From contig OY743172.1 of the NCBI GenBank assembly GCA_963555705.1, positions 20,645,446-20,709,445 on the forward strand: a stretch of DNA of 64,000 nucleotides, given 5' to 3'. Positions 23,905-33,485 of this stretch are shown piece by piece (positions within the stretch are counted from its first letter, which is position 1; every line of letters begins with the position of its first letter). The notes under the pieces are model-generated. The model was not told where the DNA came from and searched no databases. It was given only the letters and a program-made list of their open reading frames with translations. This stretch comes from Ligustrum vulgare (taxonomy: Eukaryota; Streptophyta; Magnoliopsida; Lamiales; Oleaceae). The translations under genes and the position numbers were made by a program.

Positions 23905-24456
23905 ATGGATATCATTCTTTCTAACATTCGCAAGTATTATTCCAGTCTTCCTATGAATGATCTGAGAAAGATCTATAAAATAAGGCTCGAAAGATTGAGG
24001 TTGCTAATGGCTCATGATATTCCAGAAGATGTTCGCTGGTTGATAGAAGCAAAGGTTCGACTATCTGGTGAATTACCATCAACATTTCCAAAACATATGC
24101 CTGGTTTAGGCAAAAGCACGTTCGCAAAGAAACGAAGAGCAAAAAGACTGGGTGGTTGCTACAAATGTGCTCGTTGGAACTGTAATACACGTTGCAAATC
24201 AGTAGGATATTCTTCTACTAATCGGGATGATAAAATCGAATTCATAAAGGGTGGACTGAGTAAGGAGTCTTTGGATGATATTCGACTGACTCTTGAGACG
24301 CACCCAAGTGGTTATGTACAACGTGAACTTCTCTCCTTATACGCTCAGTTTAACGAGGACAAAAATCGTTATAGTCTCCAAAATATAATATCGAAAGATC
24401 CTGTTTGCCAGTCTGTTTTACAAAATGAGGCTTCTGGCAGTTCAGCAATGATATAA
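23905..24456 (+). CDS. Carlavirus-type nucleic-acid-binding zinc-finger protein, copy 1
   Basis: An intact 183-aa ORF. An in-frame TTG lies upstream at 23890, but the first ATG is 23905 in the context AACAATGG. The protein is basic. Residues 39-61 read DIPEDV...LPSTFP, residues 75-81 are KKRRAKR, and a C4 finger follows at C85-x2-C88-x4-C93-x3-C97. A basic stretch just before the first CxxC (S-x-F-A-K-K-R-R-A-K-x-L-G-x-C) is the signature of the Cys-rich nucleic-acid-binding proteins of carlaviruses and relatives (Betaflexiviridae, Alphaflexiviridae). In those viruses the protein is a pathogenicity factor and often a silencing suppressor. It is longer than the usual 100-140 aa, with an extra C-terminal tail of about 80 residues. 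It is antisense to the surrounding retroelement. I infer an endogenous virus-derived gene; function is untested. Confidence 0.7.
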   Translation: MDIILSNIRKYYSSLPMNDLRKIYKIRLERLRLLMAHDIPEDVRWLIEAKVRLSGELPSTFPKHMPGLGKSTFAKKRRAKRLGGCYKCARWNCNTRCKSVGYSSTNRDDKIEFIKGGLSKESLDDIRLTLETHPSGYVQRELLSLYAQFNEDKNRYSLQNIISKDPVCQSVLQNEASGSSAMI

Positions 24457-24755
24457 GGTAAATCTTTTTAAAATATTTTGCTGCTTTCTTTCACGCGTTT
24501 TGGAAATAAAATATATTTTCCTTTCTCGAGGTTTGATAAAGCTGGAAATAAATATTTAATCGCCGAAAGATGACAGCCTCGATACGATAAAAATATTCAA
24601 AAGTGGGCTGATTTTGTCAAAAGTAAATCTTTACTTTTTCAGAATCAATCAAAAACAGTAAATTTTTCCGGCTTTAAATAGTCAAACATATTTCATAGTT
24701 CAGGCATCCCAAAATCACATCTTCTTCGTAAGTTTTCCCTTCTTTACTATCAAAG
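24457..24755 (+). promoter_or_regulatory. Spacer between zinc-finger ORF and LOG, unit 1
   Basis: This 299-bp spacer holds the second CTTTAAATAGT motif (24672-24682), 73 bp before the LOG ATG. At that distance it could be a TATA box with a leader of about 40 nt, CAGGCATCCCAAAATCACATC. It also has paired motifs TTTTGTCAAAAG and AAAGTAAATCTTTACTTT (a perfect hairpin around 24620-24640). Each ORF therefore seems to have its own expression signal. Repeated at 31338-31636 and 38219-38517. Confidence 0.45.
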
Positions 24756-25409
24756 ATGGAAGCACCAAAACTTCGACAGATCAAAACTATTTGTGTATTT
24801 TGTGGATCAAAAGTAGGGAAAGGCTTCGGTTATCTAGAAGCGGCTGTAGATCTTGGAAAGAAACTGGGGGAAAAAGGTATCACTCTTGTATATGGGGGTG
24901 GTAGCAGTGGTCTAATGGGTTGTGTTTCCCAATCTGCTCTTGCAGAGAAATCAAAAGTAATCGGTGTCATACCTGTCCCTTTGGTAGATGTTGCAGGCAA
25001 AACACGAGGGCATGAAGTTCAAACCTTATCCATCCATGAACGCATAACTTGTATGCTATATGGTTCTGATGCCTTTATAGCCCTGCCCGGAGGTTTTGGT
25101 ACCTTAGAAGAAATCTTTAACATTACCTCGTGGGCTCAACTAGATCTCCATACTAAGCCTATTGGGCTTCTGAATGTTAACAATTTCTTTGATGGTTTGT
25201 TAACCTTTCTTGATTATGCTGTGGAACAGGGATTCATCTCTCCATTTTCCAGAAGGCTTCTTATTTCTGCTCCTACTATTGATGAACTACTGGATAAGCT
25301 GCAGTCATATATCTCAATACAAGATCCAGCAGGAGTTAAAATAGATTGGTCGCAAGGAAGGGGGATCAAGCGAAAATGGAGTCCGGTTAATGTAAACTTA
25401 ACTCTTTGA
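24756..25409 (+). CDS. LOG: LOG-type cytokinin phosphoribohydrolase, copy 1
   Basis: An intact, intronless 217-aa protein, close to the 210-240 aa usual for plant LOG. LOG enzymes remove ribose 5-phosphate from cytokinin nucleotides and so release active cytokinin in the cytosol. The Rossmann-type fold is visible: VFCGS at 14-18, YGGGSSGLMG at 46-55, and the family signature PGGFGTLEE at 111-119. The invariant Arg (R96) before the signature and the signature Glu residues are kept. The usual RKAEM segment reads RITCM, so activity may differ. The C-terminus ends VNVNLTL. Plant LOG genes normally have several introns, so this copy is mRNA-derived. It is antisense to the retroelement. Confidence 0.9.
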   Translation: MEAPKLRQIKTICVFCGSKVGKGFGYLEAAVDLGKKLGEKGITLVYGGGSSGLMGCVSQSALAEKSKVIGVIPVPLVDVAGKTRGHEVQTLSIHERITCMLYGSDAFIALPGGFGTLEEIFNITSWAQLDLHTKPIGLLNVNNFFDGLLTFLDYAVEQGFISPFSRRLLISAPTIDELLDKLQSYISIQDPAGVKIDWSQGRGIKRKWSPVNVNLTL

Positions 25410-25650
25410 ATCTTAGAATAGGTGGGGGTAGAGTACGGAGTATTCTCACTCTCGAGACACCCCTCCATTTACTAGGATTTCCTTAATGTTTAAATCTTGT
25501 GTGTACTTCAAAGATTCCAGGTGGTAGATTACGGAGTATTCTTACTCTCGAAACACACCTCTTTGAAAGTTTTCTCTTTATATCCTCAAAAGATCAGAGG
25601 TGGTAGGATACGGCTACTCCGGAAACACATCTCTCATTCTGAGGATCTTT
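25409..25650 (+). other. Three related stem-loops downstream of LOG, unit 1
   Basis: Three imperfect repeats begin at the LOG stop. Each has an outer stem: AATCTTAG/CTAGGATT, TTCAAAG/CTTTGAA and AAAGATC/GATCTTT at 25409-25479, 25507-25567 and 25589-25650. Each has an inner stem built on AGGTG...CACCT and a top hairpin such as GAGTA-TTCT-TACTC or CGG-CTACT-CCG. The bases flanking the top hairpin (TACGG before, CGAAACAC after) are conserved while the stems differ. That pattern fits selection for RNA structure. It could be a viral or mRNA 3'-UTR element. Confidence 0.65.
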
Positions 25651-25732
25651 CCATGCTTTTCTCTTATGCTTTCGTGTGTTTCATGTATTTCCTTTCCAGT
25701 GTGACTCTTGTGTGTTCTCCTTATGAGAAAAT

Positions 25733-25738
25733 AATAAA
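25733..25738 (+). terminator. Polyadenylation signal AATAAA downstream of LOG, unit 1
   Basis: AATAAA lies 324 bp after the LOG stop, past the three stem-loops, and is followed by a T/G-rich stretch CTCGTTTGTGATG. This is compatible with a Pol II 3' end. Copies lie at 32614 and 39495. Confidence 0.45.
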
Positions 25739-25769
25739 ATCTCTGCTATCATCTACTAAATCTCGTTTG

Positions 25770-26589
25770 TGATGTAAATGATCTTGCATGTCTAACCTTA
25801 ATTCCTTTAGTGGATGCTTATCATATTATGCTCTTAATTCCAATTGATAAAATTCTGAACAGAGTCTCCCTTGTAATTTGGACTTATCCAAACCATAAGC
25901 ATACTTCATAACTCACAATAATAAATAACTCCACATTTGATCACAACGATCTAAAAATATTGAAAATGATTCCAACACTTCAATATCATCAAAATATCTC
26001 ATAATTCAATTCATAATTCCTCAACATAGAAATTTCAAATCATATTTTTCAATATCACAATATTACTTCCTTCCATACCTTAATTGGCTCAAAAGTTACT
26101 CATACTTATAAATATATGCCATAAATCATATTCCCAAAATTTATTCACAAAGCCAAACTTCATAATAAATTTCTCTTCAACATAGAGGCATAATAAATTA
26201 ACTCAACATAATATCCATTACTTAATTCTCAATAAAATCATATTATTCCCATTATGCTCAACACTCGTTTTCTTTAAAAAAATTCTCATAATCATACATT
26301 AAAGCATATAAGTTATGACAAAGCATAACAACATCATTATTTTCGAAGAAATACATTCTTATTTCTCATAAATCATAAGTATCCGAAATACTCTTCATTC
26401 TTTCTCATAAATCAATAAAATGAGTATTCGAAATACTGAAATAACTTTAAACATTATAAACTTCTTTACCTCGGAGTTGGTGGAGCGAAATGATGGCAGT
26501 GGCAATCTTCATAAATAAAAATCTTATAATGGAAAATATTTCTTAAAATTCTTTTTGAAAATTTTACCAGTCTACAGAAACGCAGACTA
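25770..26589. other. Internal region between cargo and primer binding site, unit 1
   Basis: AT-rich DNA with CATAA-rich simple sequence and no coding frame on either strand. It corresponds to the 5' untranslated part of the minus-strand retroelement. The only substitution I found between units falls here (26249 C, 33130 T, 40011 C). Repeated at 32651-33470 and 39532-40351. Confidence 0.5.
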
Positions 26590-26601
26590 GCTCTGATACC
26601 A
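26590..26601 (-). other. Primer binding site, unit 1
   Basis: The minus strand reads TGGTATCAGAGC, complementary to initiator methionine tRNA. It lies three bases after the minus-strand LTR end CGCTACA (26605). Copies are at 33471-33482 and 40352-40363. It proves the minus orientation and the LTR boundary. Confidence 0.85.
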
Positions 26602-26604
26602 ACT

Positions 26605-29600
26605 TGTAGCGCCCCGAGTTCCGTATACCCGATTCACTACGTCATTTTCTGTCTAAATTTTTCGAATAATATTTTTGCGGAAGAAATAATTGAAATTCAT
26701 TTTTGGCAACATTAAATAAACTGTAATGGCCGCTAAAATTGAAAACATTTATGAAACCATTTGAAATAGTAAATCGAACCATTAATATTGTAAAGAAATT
26801 GCCAATATCATAATTTCTCAAATAAATGAACTTCTCTAAATTATTCGATTGTTTGGAAAATACGGAAATCATTAACGTCAAACTTTCAACCGTTCAACGA
26901 TTATTGCCACCATCATTCATCGCTCGCCACCGTCTCCGAAACCTGCAAAACTGTTAAAAGTAGGGTGAGTATTTCATGGGGGAAATACTCAGTAGACTCA
27001 TCGCAAATTAATTTAATTTATAAGATGATTAAACACATAAATCCCGGCTCTTTATAAAACGGGCATTGATAGAGCTTCTTTATAAAACTGTTCTTGATAA
27101 AACTCATATTGTGCATTACAGCACGGGACATATTTTGCAAATCATATGCTCTTTGAAAACATCTCTTTGAAAACAGTTCTTTGAAAACCATATACTTATA
27201 AAACATTTTAATTATGCCAAGCATAATTTCTTTTGAAAGCATAACATAAGATAGGATTTAAATCCTCATAAACATAAGAATTTTACCGAACTTAGGTGGT
27301 AAGAATTCTTATGTAGTAAAATCATAATAACAGTAAGTTTTCATCATAACATAGGATAAAATCGAAATCCTCATAAACATAAGAATTTTACCGAACTTAG
27401 GTGGTAAGAATTCTTATGTAGTAAGTCATAATAACAGTAAGATCATAATAACAGTAAGTTTTCATCATAACATAGGATAAAATCGAAATCCTCATAAACA
27501 TAAGAATTTTACCGAACTTAGGTGGTAAGAATTCTTATGTAGTAAGTATACCAAGCATAATTTTCTGAAATTCATAGGGATCAATTGCATCATAACATAA
27601 GATAGGATCGAAATCCTCATAAACATATGCGACAGGAATTTTACCGAACTTAGGTGGTAAATCCTCATAAACATATGGAAAGATAGGAATTTTACCGAAC
27701 TTCGTGGCAAATCCTCATAAACATAGGAGACACAAGAATGTTACCGAACTTAGGTGGCAAGAATTCTTATGTGTAGCGCTACTAAAACTCCGGTCCCCTT
27801 AACATATCATAACTTATCATATGGGACCCAAAACAATCTTGGTAGATTGATTTCATAGCAATGATCCAAAAAAACATTTTCGTGAAGCATAGGGTATACT
27901 TACTTTTCGTAAAAACATAAAGTATATTTTCTTTTCATAAAAACATACTTACTTTTCATAACAACATAAGGTATATTTACCTTTCATAAAACATACTTAA
28001 TTTTCTTGAAAATTGACTTTCACAAGTCACATGACATTTATATGAAATCATAATTTAAATCAATTAATAAGTGCGAGTCTACCTCAAATCCGACGAGTGC
28101 AAAGTTGAGCGGGAATGACTTCAATTTCTTTAAATTCTCCGTACGCTTCGTCTTAGCCAATAAGTCACTTTAGTCTATCGAATATATAGTTCAAAATGAT
28201 AAATTATAATTTGAGGACTAAAATTGATGTTTTGAAAGTTGAGGGACTAAAATGAATACTTTTGAAAGTTCAGGGACTAAAATAGATACTTTTGATAGTT
28301 GAGCTTAAAAGTAAATCAACGGTGACTGAAATAATAGATTTTGAAAATGAAAGGGCTGATTAAAACTCATTTAAAACTTTGGGGCTGAAATGGATAACTT
28401 AAAAAAATTGGGGACTGATTTGAAAACCTTTTAAAACTTGGGGACCAATATTGCAATTTCTGAAAATAAATATATATTATCAATCTCTTTCTCTCTACCC
28501 TAATCAGATGTATTCGAAGATAGGCAAAGACGAAGGCGGAGACAGAGATGAGGCAGGGGTTGTGACGAACCAATCTTCAACCGGGGATTTTTCCGGTGCA
28601 ACGCCGGCGCTGGGATGGGGTAATAAAAAGGCTGGGTTTTTGGTGTTGATTCGAGGTGAATCTGAGGTTCAAGATCCGATCTTGGCTGCGATTTCCAGTG
28701 ACAAATCCATTCACTGGCGACGGTCGAAGTAGGTAGGTATCTTAGTTCACTTATTTCTTGTTTTGATTTTGAGTTTGGGGCCGGGCTTGGAGATTTGAGG
28801 TTGGGCAGTGTTGAGGTGGTAGTGATCGCGAGTGACTGCAGAGGCGATCTTGGAGTTAATGGTGGAATTGGTGACTGGATTGAAATGTGATGGTTCGGAC
28901 TGTGAGTTGGAGGTGGTAACTTGGCAGTGATGATACTGATTGCAGTGTAAATGGTTTGTGCAGTGGTTTGGTGTTGATGCAGACTGTGATGGTGGAGATT
29001 GAGTGATTCCAGTGTAGTGGTTGGTTGTGACATGGCTGAAGGTTGGCGAATTGGTGGTGCTTGACTGGATTGATGAAGTAATCGTCATAGCTATGGTTCA
29101 GTTTGATGGGTTGGCAGTGGTGGATTGGAATTGGAAATGTGATTGCAGGATTGAATTGTGCAGTTTGGTGATGATGATGATTGGTGGTGCTGCAGGGGTG
29201 GTGACGGTTGAACTGTGGTTTGAGTTGATTGTGGAACTTCTCCAGGTTGGGCAGCAGTAGTGATTTGATGATGGAGATGATGAAAGTATGCAGATGATGG
29301 AGACTTGTTGTTGGATTGGCAATAGGTAATGGCTTTGCAATGGTGAGGTTGGCCCGTGATTGAGGTTCTGCAGTGTACTGATGGTTGTGTGAGGGATATT
29401 GTAGTTGAGGCAGCATAATGCAGTTTGGTGATGGTTTGATCGATGATGGAAAAGTGAAGGTGGGATGAAGATATCTTTAAAGGGAAAAAGAAAGAAAAGA
29501 AAATAATTAGTGGGAATAATTGAGTGGAATATGGGTTGGTGATGATAATGATGATGCTTGTTGATGGTTGTATAATGTGGTATGAGTGAGATGATTGTGT

Positions 29601-30200
29601 GAGGTTGGCTGCGTGAGGGTGGGGATTATGGTGATGATGGTCTTGAATGGAGGTGATGGTATAATGATGAAATAGTGGGTTCTTTGTTAGGTGTAGTGAG
29701 TTGGAATGAGGTGGAAAGAAAATGGTGTTGGGACAAAATGATGAATTTGATGTAAAGATGAAAACGTGGATGAAATTAGGTGGATATAGATTATGATTAA
29801 TTTAGGATAATTAACTAAAAATTAGACTAATTTTGATTAGGAAAAGTATTTAAAACTGATATATTTTGGACTGAAAATAAATTTGAGAATAAATAAATTT
29901 TGAGATAAAAATTGAATTACGTATTTGGACTTAAAATAATTTGAATAAGGAAAATTGAGATATTTTAATAAATTTGGAATTCAAAATGATTTTGAAAATA
30001 ATACTTTGAATAAATAATTAAAATAACATAATTTTAGAAATTCGAATTTTAATTTAAAATCGAACAAATTCGATATTTCTTGACTTGGCTAGACGAATTC
30101 GTCGCGGCGTTAATTTCAAAATAATAAATGAAATAGTAGCGACACAATTTTCTAAATATTAAAATAATTATTTATTGCATAAAAATTCTTGATCGCTATA
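26605..30200 (-). repeat. LTR 2 of the array
   Basis: A 3596-bp LTR shared by internal regions 1 and 2. Plus-strand ends are TGTAGCGCCCCG and GATCGCTATA. It contains a hairpin minisatellite (27231-27775), GGGACTAAAAT-type repeats near 28215-28290, and a long TGATGG-rich tract (about 28760-29730). Minus-strand frames of 113-186 codons in that tract are His/Ser/Thr/Pro-rich by-products of the simple sequence. Promoter and R region are not resolved. Confidence 0.85.
27231..27775. repeat. Hairpin minisatellite in LTR 2
   Basis: Six partial copies of a unit contain ATCCTCATAAACATAAG, TTTTACCGAACTTAGGTGG and TAAGAATTCTTATG. Within the longer units CATAAGAATT pairs with AATTCTTATG and TTACC with GGTAA, so each can fold into a hairpin of about 15 bp. 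Repeated in the other two full LTRs. Confidence 0.8.
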
Positions 30201-30785
30201 ATCTTACCTCCTTAAAATAATTTCGTCCTCGAAATTAAACTTACTTAATCTTATAATTTCTGAATACTTAATCAGAATCTCTTCTTCTTATCATCGAAAA
30301 TTCCCAAAAATAATCAAAGAATTACCTGAATATCTTCTCTACGTAATATACCCAAACATATCAACATAATATCATCAACTTATCTTTCCAATATTTGTAA
30401 CCCAAAATTCAGTAAACAAATATCTCCCAAAATTAAGATTCTATACTTAAATGTCACCACATTTCCTGCAAAGTATTTCTTTCACTTGTATATACGTATG
30501 AATTCTGATTCAATACGGTACTCATTTTACTTTCCACGTATCATCACACTATACCAAGATTATCATTATTAAAACAAAATATCAGTACCCATAATCCAAG
30601 AAAATATTCCAAATCTCCAATCAAATCTCCTTTATCGATAAAATTTAACAGCGCATTACTTCTTGTCTCCTCTTTTCATTAAAATAATCCTGCGCTTTCT
30701 TGCTGGTCACAACATCACGCGGATTCACTCAGATCCTTTGCGCTTTTAAATAGTTCATGCTGAGAAGAGGTTGAATCATCAAACA

Positions 30786-31337
30786 ATGGATATCATTCTT
30801 TCTAACATTCGCAAGTATTATTCCAGTCTTCCTATGAATGATCTGAGAAAGATCTATAAAATAAGGCTCGAAAGATTGAGGTTGCTAATGGCTCATGATA
30901 TTCCAGAAGATGTTCGCTGGTTGATAGAAGCAAAGGTTCGACTATCTGGTGAATTACCATCAACATTTCCAAAACATATGCCTGGTTTAGGCAAAAGCAC
31001 GTTCGCAAAGAAACGAAGAGCAAAAAGACTGGGTGGTTGCTACAAATGTGCTCGTTGGAACTGTAATACACGTTGCAAATCAGTAGGATATTCTTCTACT
31101 AATCGGGATGATAAAATCGAATTCATAAAGGGTGGACTGAGTAAGGAGTCTTTGGATGATATTCGACTGACTCTTGAGACGCACCCAAGTGGTTATGTAC
31201 AACGTGAACTTCTCTCCTTATACGCTCAGTTTAACGAGGACAAAAATCGTTATAGTCTCCAAAATATAATATCGAAAGATCCTGTTTGCCAGTCTGTTTT
31301 ACAAAATGAGGCTTCTGGCAGTTCAGCAATGATATAA
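30786..31337 (+). CDS. Carlavirus-type nucleic-acid-binding zinc-finger protein, copy 2
   Basis: The protein is identical to copy 1 at 23905-24456 (183 aa). The same first ATG, basic KKRRAKR stretch and C4 finger (C85, C88, C93, C97) are present. There are no breaks. It lies 299 bp before the second LOG and antisense to the LTR element. All three copies being intact shows either very recent amplification or an assembly duplicate. Confidence 0.7.
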   Translation: MDIILSNIRKYYSSLPMNDLRKIYKIRLERLRLLMAHDIPEDVRWLIEAKVRLSGELPSTFPKHMPGLGKSTFAKKRRAKRLGGCYKCARWNCNTRCKSVGYSSTNRDDKIEFIKGGLSKESLDDIRLTLETHPSGYVQRELLSLYAQFNEDKNRYSLQNIISKDPVCQSVLQNEASGSSAMI

Positions 31338-31636
31338 GGTAAATCTTTTTAAAATATTTTGCTGCTTTCTTTCACGCGTTTTGGAAATAAAATATATTTT
31401 CCTTTCTCGAGGTTTGATAAAGCTGGAAATAAATATTTAATCGCCGAAAGATGACAGCCTCGATACGATAAAAATATTCAAAAGTGGGCTGATTTTGTCA
31501 AAAGTAAATCTTTACTTTTTCAGAATCAATCAAAAACAGTAAATTTTTCCGGCTTTAAATAGTCAAACATATTTCATAGTTCAGGCATCCCAAAATCACA
31601 TCTTCTTCGTAAGTTTTCCCTTCTTTACTATCAAAG

Positions 31637-32290
31637 ATGGAAGCACCAAAACTTCGACAGATCAAAACTATTTGTGTATTTTGTGGATCAAAAGTAGGGA
31701 AAGGCTTCGGTTATCTAGAAGCGGCTGTAGATCTTGGAAAGAAACTGGGGGAAAAAGGTATCACTCTTGTATATGGGGGTGGTAGCAGTGGTCTAATGGG
31801 TTGTGTTTCCCAATCTGCTCTTGCAGAGAAATCAAAAGTAATCGGTGTCATACCTGTCCCTTTGGTAGATGTTGCAGGCAAAACACGAGGGCATGAAGTT
31901 CAAACCTTATCCATCCATGAACGCATAACTTGTATGCTATATGGTTCTGATGCCTTTATAGCCCTGCCCGGAGGTTTTGGTACCTTAGAAGAAATCTTTA
32001 ACATTACCTCGTGGGCTCAACTAGATCTCCATACTAAGCCTATTGGGCTTCTGAATGTTAACAATTTCTTTGATGGTTTGTTAACCTTTCTTGATTATGC
32101 TGTGGAACAGGGATTCATCTCTCCATTTTCCAGAAGGCTTCTTATTTCTGCTCCTACTATTGATGAACTACTGGATAAGCTGCAGTCATATATCTCAATA
32201 CAAGATCCAGCAGGAGTTAAAATAGATTGGTCGCAAGGAAGGGGGATCAAGCGAAAATGGAGTCCGGTTAATGTAAACTTAACTCTTTGA
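31637..32290 (+). CDS. LOG: LOG-type cytokinin phosphoribohydrolase, copy 2
   Basis: Identical in protein sequence to copy 1, with PGGFGTLEE at residues 111-119 and the altered RITCM segment at 96-100. It is intact and intronless, with its own upstream CTTTAAATAGT motif (31553) and downstream stem-loops. Three expressed copies could raise gene dose, but expression cannot be judged from sequence. Confidence 0.9.
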   Translation: MEAPKLRQIKTICVFCGSKVGKGFGYLEAAVDLGKKLGEKGITLVYGGGSSGLMGCVSQSALAEKSKVIGVIPVPLVDVAGKTRGHEVQTLSIHERITCMLYGSDAFIALPGGFGTLEEIFNITSWAQLDLHTKPIGLLNVNNFFDGLLTFLDYAVEQGFISPFSRRLLISAPTIDELLDKLQSYISIQDPAGVKIDWSQGRGIKRKWSPVNVNLTL

Positions 32291-32531
32291 ATCTTAGAAT
32301 AGGTGGGGGTAGAGTACGGAGTATTCTCACTCTCGAGACACCCCTCCATTTACTAGGATTTCCTTAATGTTTAAATCTTGTGTGTACTTCAAAGATTCCA
32401 GGTGGTAGATTACGGAGTATTCTTACTCTCGAAACACACCTCTTTGAAAGTTTTCTCTTTATATCCTCAAAAGATCAGAGGTGGTAGGATACGGCTACTC
32501 CGGAAACACATCTCTCATTCTGAGGATCTTT
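32290..32531 (+). other. Three related stem-loops downstream of LOG, unit 2
   Basis: Same sequence and folding potential as 25409-25650, with the conserved TACGG and CGAAACAC flanks around each top hairpin. Confidence 0.65.
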
Positions 32532-33485
32532 CCATGCTTTTCTCTTATGCTTTCGTGTGTTTCATGTATTTCCTTTCCAGTGTGACTCTTGTGTGTTCTC
32601 CTTATGAGAAAATAATAAAATCTCTGCTATCATCTACTAAATCTCGTTTGTGATGTAAATGATCTTGCATGTCTAACCTTAATTCCTTTAGTGGATGCTT
32701 ATCATATTATGCTCTTAATTCCAATTGATAAAATTCTGAACAGAGTCTCCCTTGTAATTTGGACTTATCCAAACCATAAGCATACTTCATAACTCACAAT
32801 AATAAATAACTCCACATTTGATCACAACGATCTAAAAATATTGAAAATGATTCCAACACTTCAATATCATCAAAATATCTCATAATTCAATTCATAATTC
32901 CTCAACATAGAAATTTCAAATCATATTTTTCAATATCACAATATTACTTCCTTCCATACCTTAATTGGCTCAAAAGTTACTCATACTTATAAATATATGC
33001 CATAAATCATATTCCCAAAATTTATTCACAAAGCCAAACTTCATAATAAATTTCTCTTCAACATAGAGGCATAATAAATTAACTCAACATAATATCCATT
33101 ACTTAATTCTCAATAAAATCATATTATTCTCATTATGCTCAACACTCGTTTTCTTTAAAAAAATTCTCATAATCATACATTAAAGCATATAAGTTATGAC
33201 AAAGCATAACAACATCATTATTTTCGAAGAAATACATTCTTATTTCTCATAAATCATAAGTATCCGAAATACTCTTCATTCTTTCTCATAAATCAATAAA
33301 ATGAGTATTCGAAATACTGAAATAACTTTAAACATTATAAACTTCTTTACCTCGGAGTTGGTGGAGCGAAATGATGGCAGTGGCAATCTTCATAAATAAA
33401 AATCTTATAATGGAAAATATTTCTTAAAATTCTTTTTGAAAATTTTACCAGTCTACAGAAACGCAGACTAGCTCTGATACCAACT

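Noticed and set aside
25409..25650. Hammerhead ribozyme (retrozyme) in the LOG 3' region
   Set aside because: CGAAAC next to a stem is suggestive, but the CTGATGA core is absent in all three hairpins and there is no cleavage triplet in place.
27231..27775. CRISPR-like array
   Set aside because: The repeats are direct, variable and hairpin-forming in a plant LTR; spacers are not unique and no cas genes exist.
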